From: Eggerthia catenaformis OT 569 = DSM 20559
GTDB lineage: Bacteria > Bacillota_I > Bacilli_A > Erysipelotrichales > Coprobacillaceae
Reading direction: 5' to 3'
Length of the DNA: 64,000 bases
NCBI RefSeq assembly: GCF_000340375.1
Contig: NZ_KB446648.1
Location: forward strand, 381,263 to 445,262
The notes beneath the pieces were generated by a model. The model made no database searches, was not told where the DNA came from, and saw only the letters and a list, made by a program, of their open reading frames with translations. The translations under genes were made by a program, and so were the position numbers. Below, piece by piece: positions 34,373 through 43,842 of the stretch (position 1 is its first letter; the number at the start of each line of letters is the position of its first letter).

Positions 34373-36877
34373 TTAAGCACTACAGCTTTCACAGTCTTCA
34401 GGATCTAATGCCTGTGATCTTACATAATAGATTGTTTTTACACCTTTTTCCCAGGCAAGTATATAAAGATTTAGAAGCTGACTCATTTTATATTCGTTTG
34501 TGATCCATAAATTAACACTCTGTGATTGATCAATATGTCTTTGTCTGATGCCTGCAGCTTTTATTGACCAACTTTGATCAATTTGATGAGCCTGTTTATA
34601 ATACCAGTAAGTATCCGGTGATAATTCGGGAGCAGTTCTTGGCAGAATAGTTCCTTTTTTTTCTTCTAAGAAATAACGATTCATGACAGGATCTAATCCG
34701 GCAGTTGAACCAATCAGAATAGAAGTAGAACTGGTAGGAGCGATTGCCATCAAGTAAGCATTACGCATGCCATTAAGCTGAATATCCTTTTTGAGATTAT
34801 TCCACTTATCTGAGTGATAGTGGCGTATCTTAAAATAATTACCGTTATCCCACTCACTGTCCTTAAAAAACTGATAGCTTCCTCTTTCTTTAGCAAGCTC
34901 ATTGCTTGCTTTAATAGTGCCATAAGCAATTCTTTCAAAGACATCATCCACAAACGTTAAATGATCTTCTGATTCCCATCTGATTTTATTTTTAGCAAGC
35001 ATATGATGATACCCGCTTACTCCTAAGCCTATAGAACGGTATTTCTTATTTGTGATTTCGGCAAAAGGTAAAGGATAAAAATTAAGATCAATAACATTAT
35101 CTAATGCCCGAACAACAGTTCCGGTAATATCATTTATCATTTCATCATTTGTGACATCAAGATGTCCCAGACATAATGAAGCTAAATTACATACTACAAA
35201 ATCACCGGGCTTTGCTTTTGTGACTACTATTTCATCCCCTGATTCTGTTTTAACAATTTCAGTAGAAAGTTCTGAAGCATTCATATTTTGTGTAATTTCA
35301 GTACAAAGATTAGAACAATAGATAATTCCTTGATGTTTATTAGGATTGGCTTTATTGACAGTATCACGATTAAAAGCAAATGGAGTACCTGTTTCAACGG
35401 CTGATTTTAATATCAGACGAATAATATCTTTTAAAGAAAGGATACGTTTAGAGATTCTTGAATCATTGACACAATCCCAATATTTAGTTTCCCATTCTTC
35501 ACCATAGCTATCTTCTAATGCATAGCCTTTAGTTATTAGAATGTCATGAGGATCCATAAGATACCAGTTCTGATTGAGATCTTCCCTAGCCATTTTCCAG
35601 AACAAATCAGGATAACAGATAGCCGGGAAAACATCATGAGCTTTCATACGATCATCACCATTATTTGTACGAAGCTGTAAGAATTCAGGAAGATCTTTAT
35701 GCCATGCATCAAGATAAACAGCGACAGCACCTTGTCTCATACCTAGCTGATCTACCGCTATGGCAGTGTCATTAACAACCCTAATCCAGCGAATAATCCC
35801 GCCGGATGCACCTTTAAAGCCACGAATATTTCCTCCGCGAGAACGTACTTTACCAAAATACATTCCCATGCCTCCGCCAAACTTTGAAACATCAGCGAAG
35901 CTTGAAATAGAATGATAGATACCATCTAATGAATCAGGAACAGTATCAATAAAACAACTTGATAGCTGATGGTATGGCTTACGAGCATTAGAAAGGGTAG
36001 GTGTTGCCATAGTAACCTGATGAAGACTTAACATATCATAGAATTTTCTAACCCATACCAAACGATCTTTTTTCTCATTCATAGCTAAATGCAGTGCAAC
36101 ACCTAGAAACATTTCCTGAACTGATTCTAGAATAATATGATTATGAGATTTAATCAGATATCTCTGAATAAGCAAATCCAATCCTGCATAAGTGAAAAGC
36201 TGATTACGAGTTTGATCAAGCATCTTCTCTGCTTCTTTTATTTCCTTTGAAGAATAGTTTTCTAAGATATAAGATCCATATAATCTCTCTTTGGTTAGAT
36301 AAGAAAGTTTTTCATATAAATTATCAAGATGTAAGTTTTTTTCTACTACTTTTAATTCTTTATGAAAAGTATAAGATAATAGTCTGCCGGCAACATATTC
36401 CCAATAAGGCTCTTGTATAGTTGTCAGTTCAGCCCCGCTGCGAACAAGTAATCGAAGCTTTTCATTTTGTGACATTTGCGGCTTACTCATAGTGCGATAT
36501 TTAGTAAGTAAGGTTTCCATAGAGGATAAAGGAAACTCTTTTTCTATATCAGTAAGTAAAGACTGTAATGAAGAATCATTAACTTCTAGAATAATTTCTT
36601 TTCTTATTTTTCGGGCATGATTTCTTTTTTCACGATAAAGAATATAATTTTTAGCTGCTTCATAGTATTCATTCTTCATTAGTGTTTTTTCAACAATGTC
36701 TTGAATCTCTTCTACAGATATTTCTTCTTTATCTTTGAAAGAAGACTCAATTTGTATTAATAATTGTTCAAGAATATCTTCACTTTCTAATGAATTTAAT
36801 GCTTTTCTCATAGCTTCTTTAATCTTTATACGATTATAAGGAACATTTTCTAAATTTCTTTTAATAATAGTTTTCAA
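34373..36877 (-). CDS. nrdA: Class I ribonucleoside-diphosphate reductase alpha subunit
   Basis: Catalytic subunit reducing ribonucleotides to deoxyribonucleotides. About 834 residues. An ATP-cone (about 1-90) points to allosteric overall activity control. The first redox Cys is in LSSCFIDTVPDS. The finger loop SNLCTEITQN holds the catalytic Asn-Cys-Glu. The second redox Cys lies in VVCNLASLCLGH. The flexible tail ends in CESCSA. A TTG at 36875-36877 is taken as the start because GAAAGGAAAG precedes it; upstream codons of the open frame lack a ribosome site and the conserved N-terminus starts at this point. Operon with nrdB. Confidence 0.93.
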   Translation of the reverse strand: MKTIIKRNLENVPYNRIKIKEAMRKALNSLESEDILEQLLIQIESSFKDKEEISVEEIQDIVEKTLMKNEYYEAAKNYILYREKRNHARKIRKEIILEVNDSSLQSLLTDIEKEFPLSSMETLLTKYRTMSKPQMSQNEKLRLLVRSGAELTTIQEPYWEYVAGRLLSYTFHKELKVVEKNLHLDNLYEKLSYLTKERLYGSYILENYSSKEIKEAEKMLDQTRNQLFTYAGLDLLIQRYLIKSHNHIILESVQEMFLGVALHLAMNEKKDRLVWVRKFYDMLSLHQVTMATPTLSNARKPYHQLSSCFIDTVPDSLDGIYHSISSFADVSKFGGGMGMYFGKVRSRGGNIRGFKGASGGIIRWIRVVNDTAIAVDQLGMRQGAVAVYLDAWHKDLPEFLQLRTNNGDDRMKAHDVFPAICYPDLFWKMAREDLNQNWYLMDPHDILITKGYALEDSYGEEWETKYWDCVNDSRISKRILSLKDIIRLILKSAVETGTPFAFNRDTVNKANPNKHQGIIYCSNLCTEITQNMNASELSTEIVKTESGDEIVVTKAKPGDFVVCNLASLCLGHLDVTNDEMINDITGTVVRALDNVIDLNFYPLPFAEITNKKYRSIGLGVSGYHHMLAKNKIRWESEDHLTFVDDVFERIAYGTIKASNELAKERGSYQFFKDSEWDNGNYFKIRHYHSDKWNNLKKDIQLNGMRNAYLMAIAPTSSTSILIGSTAGLDPVMNRYFLEEKKGTILPRTAPELSPDTYWYYKQAHQIDQSWSIKAAGIRQRHIDQSQSVNLWITNEYKMSQLLNLYILAWEKGVKTIYYVRSQALDPEDCESCSA

Positions 36878-36947
36878 TAGTATTCTTTCCTTTCGTAATA
36901 ATAAGAGTATTGTATGAGGGCTCTTACATGAAAGCAAAGAATATGCT

Positions 36948-37736
36948 TTAAATAATATGAAAATGCTTTAAAGCATGATAGATGCCATTATCATGAATAT
37001 CAGAGGTAATATAGTCTACTAATGGAAATAAGTCTTTTTTACTATTTCCCATTGCGATAGAAGTATGTACATAATTAAGCATTGTCAGATCGTTGGCAGA
37101 ATCACCAATTGCATAAGTATTCTGATGAGGAATATTAAGTAAGTCAATGAGTTCTTTTATTCCGGTAGCCTTAGAGTAAGCTAAAGGAATAACCTCATAA
37201 AAGTTAGCATCTCTTCTAATAAAGGATAGATCATTTTTAAAAATTTCTATAAAACGATCTATCTGACTGTCTAAAAAGAACCATAAAGCCATTTTTTCAA
37301 ATAAAGGATGAGATTTATGATTATATTCTTTTACATTAAAATGATGTTTTAAATAATGGCTTTTAGTATTTATGACCATTGGATCTCTCAGATTCTTAGG
37401 GAAATAAACTGCATGACTGCCTTCTAAAACAGTCTCTAAATGACAGTTAAAAGTTTCTCTTACAATCTTATCTTTTAAATTATCAGATAACTGATGCAAA
37501 ACAATCTGCTTATTATGATAAATGATCTCTGTACCACAGCCGCAAATAAAACCATCAACAGGTAAATTTTTAATTTGTTTTTCAATTGTAGAAGATCCTC
37601 TTCCTGTATTAATAATAAGAATATGACCATTATCTTTAGCAAGATGCATTGCTTTAATAGTACTTTCAGGTATTTCAAATGTTTTTTCATCACTGATAGT
37701 TCCATCAATATCAAAGAATATTATTTGTTTATTCAT
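36948..37736 (-). CDS. HAD-superfamily Cof-type phosphatase
   Basis: A 262-residue cytosolic phosphatase. Motif I is FFDIDGTISD (about 6-15), motif II NTGRG (about 42), and motif IV GDSANDLTML (about 211). ATG 37736 is chosen because AAGGAG lies 7 bases upstream. It is on the same strand as nrdAB, 71 bases ahead of it, and may share its transcript. Substrate unknown; HAD-IIB phosphatases commonly act on sugar phosphates or pyridoxal phosphate. Confidence 0.88.
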   Translation of the reverse strand: MNKQIIFFDIDGTISDEKTFEIPESTIKAMHLAKDNGHILIINTGRGSSTIEKQIKNLPVDGFICGCGTEIIYHNKQIVLHQLSDNLKDKIVRETFNCHLETVLEGSHAVYFPKNLRDPMVINTKSHYLKHHFNVKEYNHKSHPLFEKMALWFFLDSQIDRFIEIFKNDLSFIRRDANFYEVIPLAYSKATGIKELIDLLNIPHQNTYAIGDSANDLTMLNYVHTSIAMGNSKKDLFPLVDYITSDIHDNGIYHALKHFHII

Positions 37737-37772
37737 ATGTAAGCTCCTTGTTTCTATTTTTAACATATTCAA

Positions 37773-38146
37773 TCTATAAAATCAATGAGACTTAATGTCT
37801 TGATATTTATATAATAAAGAAGAATTCAATTTAAGGTCAGAAAACACAGATTTGTTTTATTTTCTTTGTTTGACAGTAGAACTTATTTGTATACTTTTAA
37901 AGCTATTTTTTGATGCTTATAAAAAATAGTCTCAAAACAAAAAGATGTATTATTTTATGTTTTTTTGGTTTTGACTTCTTTATTATAGACTGTAAATATA
38001 ATCAAATAAGTCATATTTTAAATAGGCTAATTGTTAAGAGTTTTTATGTTATGAACAATAAAAAGTGACTGTTTTTGAATTATAAATGGATTGTTTCATT
38101 ATTAAAAATATGATAAAATTTCTACTAGAAAAGAGGTTGAATAAAA
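37773..38146 (+). promoter_or_regulatory. 374-base intergenic region with the nfn promoter
   Basis: Very AT-rich. Near its end TTGTTT (38091-38096), a 17-base spacer and TAAAAT (38114-38119) form a promoter for the NfnAB operon. The rest shows no reading frame, tRNA or stable hairpin that I can support. It also separates the minus-strand HAD gene, whose promoter must lie here. Confidence 0.5.
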
Positions 38147-38998
38147 ATGTATGAAATTGTAAGGAAAGAAGTGTTAAATGACGCTGCTTATGAAATGGAC
38201 ATTTATGCTCCACAGGTTGCTAAAAAGGCTGAACCCGGGCAGTTTGTGATTGTAAGAGTCGGTGAAGATGGTGAGCGTATTCCTTTGACAATTGGTGATT
38301 ATGATCCTCAAAAGGGAACAATAACAATTGTGGTGCAGGCAGTAGGATTTTCTACTAAACAGTTAGAAGCTTTAGAAGTCGGTGATAGCGTGACTGATTT
38401 TGTAGGTCCTTTAGGTGTACCTACTCATTTGACTGCTGATAAAAAACATGTCATTGGTGTGGCCGGAGGAATTGGTTCGGCTCCGGTTTATCCTCAGTTA
38501 AAGAAATTGGCAGATTTGGGTGTAAAAGTAGATGTTATTATTGGCGGACGTGAAAAACAGTATGTCTTATGGGCAGACAAGTTTGCTCAATTCTGTGATC
38601 ATGTTTATATTGCTACCGATAATGGTGAAGTAGGAACAAAAGGATTTGTAACTGATGTTTTACAAAAACTGATTGATGATGGTGAACAGTTTGATGAAGT
38701 TATTGCGATTGGACCGGTTATTATGATGAAGAATGTTGTCAGAGTAACAAAACCTTATAATATTCCTACATCTGTTTCTTTAAATCCTATTATGGTTGAT
38801 GGAACAGGTATGTGTGGATGCTGTCGTGTAACAGTAGATGGAAAGATTAAATTTGCATGTGTTGATGGACCGGATTTTGACGGATTAACAGTTGATTTTG
38901 ATGAATTGATGGCTAGACAGAGAATGTTTAAGGAAGAAGAACACTATGTTGATGAACATGCAGATAGAATCTGTAATCTGATGAGAGGGGTTGAATAA
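38147..38998 (+). CDS. nfnA: NADH-dependent ferredoxin:NADP oxidoreductase subunit NfnA
   Basis: Small flavoprotein subunit of the electron-bifurcating Nfn complex, which couples NADPH, NAD and ferredoxin. It has 283 residues with an FAD domain (about 1-100; IPLTIGDYD), an NAD-binding domain (about 105-215; GVAGGIGSAPVYPQ) and a C-terminal [2Fe-2S] site with GTGMCGCCRV and KFACVDGPDF giving four Cys. The gene overlaps the next by 8 bases. Such proteins are often annotated as sulfide dehydrogenase SudB or dihydroorotate dehydrogenase electron transfer subunit; the pairing with the 38991 gene favours Nfn. Confidence 0.88.
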   Translation: MYEIVRKEVLNDAAYEMDIYAPQVAKKAEPGQFVIVRVGEDGERIPLTIGDYDPQKGTITIVVQAVGFSTKQLEALEVGDSVTDFVGPLGVPTHLTADKKHVIGVAGGIGSAPVYPQLKKLADLGVKVDVIIGGREKQYVLWADKFAQFCDHVYIATDNGEVGTKGFVTDVLQKLIDDGEQFDEVIAIGPVIMMKNVVRVTKPYNIPTSVSLNPIMVDGTGMCGCCRVTVDGKIKFACVDGPDFDGLTVDFDELMARQRMFKEEEHYVDEHADRICNLMRGVE

Positions 38999-40391
38999 TA
39001 TGCCTAATATGTCAAAAGTAAAGGTTGCAATGCCTGAACAGGATCCAAATGTAAGAAACAAAAATTTTGAAGAGGTTGCTTTAGGATATACTCCTGAAAT
39101 GGCAATGGAAGAAGCATCAAGATGCTTAAACTGTAAGAGACCGTTTTGTGTAGAGGGATGTCCGGTTAATGTACCGATTCCTAGATTTATTCAGGAAGTA
39201 GCTAAAGGGAATTTTGAAAAAGCATATGATATCATTACTGAAGAAAATGCTTTGCCGGCAATTTGCGGACGTGTATGTCCACAAGAGAGTCAGTGTGAAG
39301 GTAAATGTATCAGAGGACGTGCTAAAGGAGCAGAACCTGTTGGAATTGGCAGACTGGAAAGATTTGTTGCTGATTATCATAGAGAACATGGTGAACATAA
39401 GGTTCCGGAGATTAAAAAGAATGGCAAGAAGGTTGCTGTTGTAGGATCAGGACCTTCAGGTATTACATGTGCCGGTGAATTAGCTAAAAAAGGCTATGAT
39501 GTTCATGTCTTTGAAGCATTGCATAAAACCGGCGGTGTATTATCTTACGGTATTCCGGAATTTCGTTTACCTAAAGCTTTGGTGCAGTCTGAAATTGATA
39601 CAGTAGCTCAATTAGGTGTTGATTTTGAGACAAATGTTGTTGTTGGACGTACTATTACTGTTGATGAGCTAGAAGAACAAGGTTATGATGCAGTCTTTGT
39701 CGGGTCCGGAGCAGGATTACCTCGTTTTCAGGGAATTCCCGGAGAAAATCTTAATGGAGTATATTCAGCTAATGAATTCTTGACACGTGTTAATTTGATG
39801 AAAGGCTATATGTTCCCGGATAGACCTACACCGGTTAAAATATCTAAGACTGTCTGCGTTGTTGGTGCGGGTAATGTTGCAATGGATGCTGCCAGAACTG
39901 CAAAACGTTTAGGAGCGGAAAATGTTTATATTGTTTATCGTCGTAGTGAAGAAGAAGCTCCTGCGAGAAAAGAAGAAATTCATCATGCAAAAGAAGAAGG
40001 TATTATCTTTAAATTCTTAACAAATCCAATTGAAGTAAAAGGAGAAAACGGTTGGGTTAAGAGTCTGGTATGTCAGGAAATGGAATTAGGAGAACCTGAT
40101 GAATCAGGAAGAAGAAAACCGGTCCCAATTGAAGGAGCAACACTTGAGATTGAAACAGGAACATTCATTATTGCGATAGGACAATCTCCAAACCCATTAA
40201 TTAGACAAACAACCCCTGGCTTAGATACCCAAAAATGGGGCGGTATTATCGTTAATGAAGAAACAAATGAAACAACTCGTGAAAATGTCTATGCCGGTGG
40301 TGATGCTGTTACCGGGGCGGCGACTGTTATTCTGGCAATGGGTGCCGGTAAAAAAGCAGCTCAATCCATTGATGAAAAATTAGGAGGTTAG
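38991..40391 (+). CDS. nfnB: NADH-dependent ferredoxin:NADP oxidoreductase subunit NfnB (GltD-like)
   Basis: Large Nfn subunit, 466 residues, homologous to the small subunit of glutamate synthase. The N-terminal Fe-S region has CLNCKRPFCVEGCP (about 43-56) and CGRVCPQESQCEGKC (about 92-106) for two [4Fe-4S] clusters. FAD (VAVVGSGPSGITCA, about 148) and NADPH (VCVVGAGNVAMDAARTAKR, about 285) Rossmann motifs follow. No large glutamate synthase subunit is nearby, which supports Nfn rather than GltD. It overlaps nfnA, so translation is coupled. Confidence 0.9.
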   Translation: MNNMPNMSKVKVAMPEQDPNVRNKNFEEVALGYTPEMAMEEASRCLNCKRPFCVEGCPVNVPIPRFIQEVAKGNFEKAYDIITEENALPAICGRVCPQESQCEGKCIRGRAKGAEPVGIGRLERFVADYHREHGEHKVPEIKKNGKKVAVVGSGPSGITCAGELAKKGYDVHVFEALHKTGGVLSYGIPEFRLPKALVQSEIDTVAQLGVDFETNVVVGRTITVDELEEQGYDAVFVGSGAGLPRFQGIPGENLNGVYSANEFLTRVNLMKGYMFPDRPTPVKISKTVCVVGAGNVAMDAARTAKRLGAENVYIVYRRSEEEAPARKEEIHHAKEEGIIFKFLTNPIEVKGENGWVKSLVCQEMELGEPDESGRRKPVPIEGATLEIETGTFIIAIGQSPNPLIRQTTPGLDTQKWGGIIVNEETNETTRENVYAGGDAVTGAATVILAMGAGKKAAQSIDEKLGG

Positions 40392-40393
40392 TT

Positions 40394-40747
40394 ATGTATT
40401 GTCCGGGATGTGGAAAACAGATTACTGTGAATGATCATTATTGTCCCTATTGCGGCAAACAGTTAAATTCTGATCAGCAGCCTAGCTATACAGTTACTGA
40501 ACCTCAGTATCAGGGACAGTATTCAGCAGGCAATCCTAACTATAATTATCGGCCGGATTATAGCCATGTGAATGGAGATGATGCACCTTCAATAGGATAT
40601 TCAATCATAAGTGTTTTCGTTCCAATAATAGGAATTATACTTTATTTTCTCTTTAAGAGAAACTATCCTAATCGTGCTCAAGCCTGTGGCATAGCTGCGC
40701 TTATTGGCTTTTTGATTAATCTTATTATTGTTTTTAGTGTTAATTAA
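40394..40747 (+). CDS. Zinc-ribbon membrane protein
   Basis: A 117-residue protein with an N-terminal zinc ribbon (CPGC and CPYC at residues 3-6 and 17-20), a Gln/Tyr/Pro-rich low-complexity linker (about 27-60) and two C-terminal membrane helices (about 66-84 and 95-115). Zinc-ribbon membrane proteins of this layout are common in Firmicutes and have no assigned role. It begins 2 bases after nfnB (AGGAGG inside the last nfnB codons) and ends the operon. Confidence 0.78.
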   Translation: MYCPGCGKQITVNDHYCPYCGKQLNSDQQPSYTVTEPQYQGQYSAGNPNYNYRPDYSHVNGDDAPSIGYSIISVFVPIIGIILYFLFKRNYPNRAQACGIAALIGFLINLIIVFSVN

Positions 40748-40775
40748 CCCTTTCTCTATACGAAAGGGCTTTTTG
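40747..40775 (+). terminator. Terminator of the nfn operon
   Basis: CCCTTTC (40749-40755) pairs with GAAAGGG (40763-40769), followed by T's to 40775. Confidence 0.88.
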
Positions 40776-40838
40776 TTAGTTATGGGTAATATAAAGTATG
40801 TATAAGAAGAAATATTCACTCATCTCATGCATATTTAT

Positions 40839-41066
40839 TTAATATCTTAAATGATGAGATAATTCTTTTTTTATTTCTGTATAAAAGTCTTCGCTTTCAA
40901 CTACTTTATCATTACTCACAAGATAAAACATATCTCCATATTTTATCTTGATAGTTTTGAAATAGTATAAGCAATAAAAATACCGATTATTTCTCTTGGT
41001 GAGTTTGTAATAATATCAGTATATTTAGTTTTCCATTGATTATAAACCAAACGATCTTTTAAAAAT
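40839..41066 (-). pseudogene. Decayed coding remnant on the minus strand
   Basis: Two minus-strand frames continue each other. One reads about YTDIITNSPREIIG..IAYTISKLS before TAA. The next, shifted by one base, reads IKIKYGDMFYLVSNDKVVES..ELSHHLRY to a stop at 40839-40841. The composition looks coding, but there is no start and no family that I recognise. It would be read from the minus-strand copy of the symmetrical promoter at 41203-41246. Confidence 0.45.
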
Positions 41067-41202
41067 AATAATACATATTAGATTAGCTAAGTAAAATATC
41101 ATTGATTCTAAAGTCGTTTTTTTTGATTTCGTTTTATATCTTTTTCGAAATTCATTACTGAAAAATATAACTTATATCTTTTTTTAATAAAAGTGAATAA
41201 AA

Positions 41203-41246
41203 CTTGATTAACATAATTTTATCATGATAAAATTATGTTAATCAAG
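41203..41246. promoter_or_regulatory. Perfect 44-bp palindrome carrying a symmetrical promoter
   Basis: Two 22-base arms are exact reverse complements with no spacer, centred at 41224/41225. The arm begins CTTGATTAAC and ends TTTTATCA. On the plus strand TTGATT (41204-41209) and TAAAAT (41228-41233), 18 bases apart, form a promoter; by symmetry the same boxes exist on the minus strand. It ends inside the ribosome site (AAGGAG, 41244-41249) of the regulator gene. An autoregulatory operator is the likely role. Confidence 0.7.
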
Positions 41247-41257
41247 GAGTGGTTATA

Positions 41258-41923
41258 ATGAATAAATTGTTAGAGTCTTATGCAGGCATGATTGATTTTT
41301 TAGGAAAAGCTTTAGGAGAAAATGTAGAAATTGCCTTGCATGATCTAAGCAGCCCGGAGCAGGAGATTGTGGCGATCAGTAATGGGCATATTTCCGGTAG
41401 AAGCATTGGTGCAAAGTTATCTAATTTATCAAGGCATTATTTAGAAAATAAGCAGTATCTTACTCATGATTATGTAGTGAATTATAAAACTACCGGCAAT
41501 GGTGGAAAGCTTTTAAAGTCAGCTACATTATTTATTAAGGAAAATAATAATGAGTATCCTGTTGGAATGCTTTGTGTAAATGTTAATATTTCTGATTATG
41601 ATTATGTAAAGGAAATGATGAAGAGGATATTAGGTATTAAGAAAGAAGGGGATGATGAAGTAGAATTTAATAGAGAAAATCCGATAGAGATATTATCTTC
41701 GCCATTGGATGAGATGGTAGATAAATATGTAAAGGAATGTTTATCAGAAATGGGCATACCGTCTTATGTATTAATTGAAAGATTAAAGGTAAATGAGAAG
41801 ATTAAAGTTGTAAAGTATCTTCAGGATAAGAATACTTTTAAGGTTAAAGGAGCTATTGCCTTAGTGGCTAAGAGACTTGGTGTTTCTGAACCAACTATTT
41901 ATCGTTATTTAAAGAAAATGTAA
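41258..41923 (+). CDS. YheO/DauR-like transcriptional regulator (PAS_6 plus HTH_22)
   Basis: DNA-binding regulator of 221 residues. The N-terminal YheO-type PAS domain (about 5-120) starts with a LGENVEIALHDLSSPEQEIVAI segment and contains GMLCVNVN. The C-terminal HTH (about 170-220) ends GVSEPTIYRYLKKM. Homologues include YheO and the D-arginine regulator DauR, but the ligand is unknown here. ATG 41258 follows AAGGAG by 8 bases. The 44-bp palindrome is its promoter region. The pyrophosphatase gene follows 13 bases after its stop, so the two form an operon. Confidence 0.87.
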   Translation: MNKLLESYAGMIDFLGKALGENVEIALHDLSSPEQEIVAISNGHISGRSIGAKLSNLSRHYLENKQYLTHDYVVNYKTTGNGGKLLKSATLFIKENNNEYPVGMLCVNVNISDYDYVKEMMKRILGIKKEGDDEVEFNRENPIEILSSPLDEMVDKYVKECLSEMGIPSYVLIERLKVNEKIKVVKYLQDKNTFKVKGAIALVAKRLGVSEPTIYRYLKKM

Positions 41924-41936
41924 AGGAGGAAAGTAT

Positions 41937-43577
41937 ATGAATGATATTGTTTATGTAAGCGGGCATAAAAATCCTGATTCAGATTCTGTATGCTCGGCTA
42001 TTGCGTATTCTTATTTATTAAATAAGACAAATAAATATCATGCTGTACCGGTTAGATTAGGTGAGATTAATCGTGAAACAGAGTATATTTTAAAGAGATT
42101 TAATCAGGAGAGTCCGGTTTTATTGAAGACTGTTAAACAGAAAGTAGAAGACCTTGATTATGATAAGGTGACTGTTTTTTCTAAAGAGCTGACTTTAAAG
42201 ACAGCGTGGTCTTTAATGAAACAACAGAATTTAAAATCAGCTCCTATTTTGGATGATCATGGCAAATTGCTGGGGCTTTTATCATCAACAAATATTTTGG
42301 AGGGCTATTTGGATCATTGGGATGCTGATGTTTTAAAGAAAGCTCATACACCTATTGAGAATGTGATTGATACATTACGTGCAAATGTTATTTACTTGGA
42401 TAAGAATCTTCTGACTATTAATGGAACGGTTCATATTATTGCAATGGATAGTGAAGCCAAGGGATATATTAGGAAAGATGACGTTGTTTTGATAGGCAGC
42501 GATCGTCTTGAGATGATTAAGTATCTTGCTGAAATTCAGGCAGGTCTGATTGTCTTGACCGGTATGCATTATCCTTCTGAAGAGATTATAGCATTATGTA
42601 AAGAGAAAGGTGTTTCTCTTATTATTACTCCTTATACCACATTTATGACATCACAGCAGATTGTTCAGTCTATTCCTGTAGAATATGTGATGCAGAAAGG
42701 GAATCTGACCGTCTTTTCGACTGATGATACTGTTGAATATCTCAAAGAAGTAATGAGTCATACAAGATATCGTAGTTATCCGGTAGTTGATTTAAATAAT
42801 AATGTGGTGGGAACAATATCACGTTATCAACTGTTAAATGGAGAGAGAAAGAAGATTATTCAGGTAGATCATAATGAGAGAGGACAAGCGGTAGATGGTA
42901 TTGAGGAAGCGGAAATACTTGAAGTAATAGATCATCATAGAATTGCTGATTTTCAGACAATAGGACCATTGAGCTTTAGAGCTGAACCTTTAGGATGTAC
43001 TTGTACTATTATCAATAAGATTTATGAAGAGCAGGATGTTGAAATACCGCCGGAAATTGCCGGTATTATGTTGGGGGCTATTCTATCTGATTCTTTGATT
43101 TTTAAATCACCTACATGTACAAATGTAGATAAGAAAACAGCGTATAAACTTGCAAAAATAGCTGGTGTTGACCTTGAAGAATTTGGAATGGAAATGTTTA
43201 AGGCCGGAACATCATTATCTGGAAAAACAGTGGAAGAAATCTTTAATCAGGATTATAAGAAGTTTAATATTGGAGATACCAAGATAGGTATTGCTCAGGT
43301 CAATACAATGGATATTGACGGATTTGCTCCTTATAAAAAGGAAATGCTTCAATATATGGATCAGGTTGTTAAAGAGAATCAGTATTCTGTTGCGGTTTTA
43401 TTGCTGACAGATGTTATCAATGCTAATAGTGAAGTCTTTACGGCAGGACCTAGACAAGAATTTGTAGAAGAGGCTTTTCATGTTAAGTTAGATGATTCAC
43501 AGGCAACCTTACCAGGTATTATCTCTAGAAAAAAACAGGTTGTACCGGCTATTACTAATGCAATTAATAATGCTTAG
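41937..43577 (+). CDS. ppaC: Manganese-dependent family II inorganic pyrophosphatase with CBS and DRTGG domains
   Basis: Hydrolyses pyrophosphate to drive biosynthesis. It has 546 residues, the long regulated form. The N-terminal DHH catalytic part has SGHKNPDSDS (about residues 8-17). A regulatory insert (about 65-300) holds two CBS motifs around a DRTGG domain. The catalytic part resumes with EVIDHHRIADF (about 322-332), and the DHHA2 domain is at the C-terminus. In characterised clostridial homologues adenine nucleotides and diadenosine polyphosphates act through the insert. GGAGGAAAG precedes ATG 41937. Co-transcribed with the YheO-like regulator. Confidence 0.93.
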   Translation: MNDIVYVSGHKNPDSDSVCSAIAYSYLLNKTNKYHAVPVRLGEINRETEYILKRFNQESPVLLKTVKQKVEDLDYDKVTVFSKELTLKTAWSLMKQQNLKSAPILDDHGKLLGLLSSTNILEGYLDHWDADVLKKAHTPIENVIDTLRANVIYLDKNLLTINGTVHIIAMDSEAKGYIRKDDVVLIGSDRLEMIKYLAEIQAGLIVLTGMHYPSEEIIALCKEKGVSLIITPYTTFMTSQQIVQSIPVEYVMQKGNLTVFSTDDTVEYLKEVMSHTRYRSYPVVDLNNNVVGTISRYQLLNGERKKIIQVDHNERGQAVDGIEEAEILEVIDHHRIADFQTIGPLSFRAEPLGCTCTIINKIYEEQDVEIPPEIAGIMLGAILSDSLIFKSPTCTNVDKKTAYKLAKIAGVDLEEFGMEMFKAGTSLSGKTVEEIFNQDYKKFNIGDTKIGIAQVNTMDIDGFAPYKKEMLQYMDQVVKENQYSVAVLLLTDVINANSEVFTAGPRQEFVEEAFHVKLDDSQATLPGIISRKKQVVPAITNAINNA

Positions 43578-43597
43578 AGGTCATACGACCTCTTTTT
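43576..43597 (+). terminator. Terminator after the pyrophosphatase
   Basis: Stem AGAGGTC (43576-43582), ATAC loop, GACCTCT (43587-43593), then T's. Confidence 0.88.
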
Positions 43598-43842
43598 ATA
43601 TATACTGAATGATTAATAATATTGAGGCTAAACTTGTACATAAGTAAAATAAATAGAGTTCGTTAATCCAAATATTTTCTAACAATAACAGAGAGTGATG
43701 ACGTTTCATATTATTTGTTTATAACTCTTATAGTAGTTCGTGTATTTGACTTTTATAATTTATTGTTCTATTTTATTATCCAGAAATATATTCGAGTTTT
43801 TAAATATTTGTAGTATAATGATCATTGAAATGGGGGATTTCT

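Noticed and set aside
38991-40391. Reading the 38991 gene as glutamate synthase small subunit (gltD).
   Set aside because: No large gltB subunit is nearby, and it is fused in an operon with a FAD/[2Fe-2S] subunit, the arrangement of NfnAB.
41203-41246. The 44-bp palindrome as a rho-independent terminator.
   Set aside because: No T run follows either arm, and it contains promoter boxes just before a start codon.
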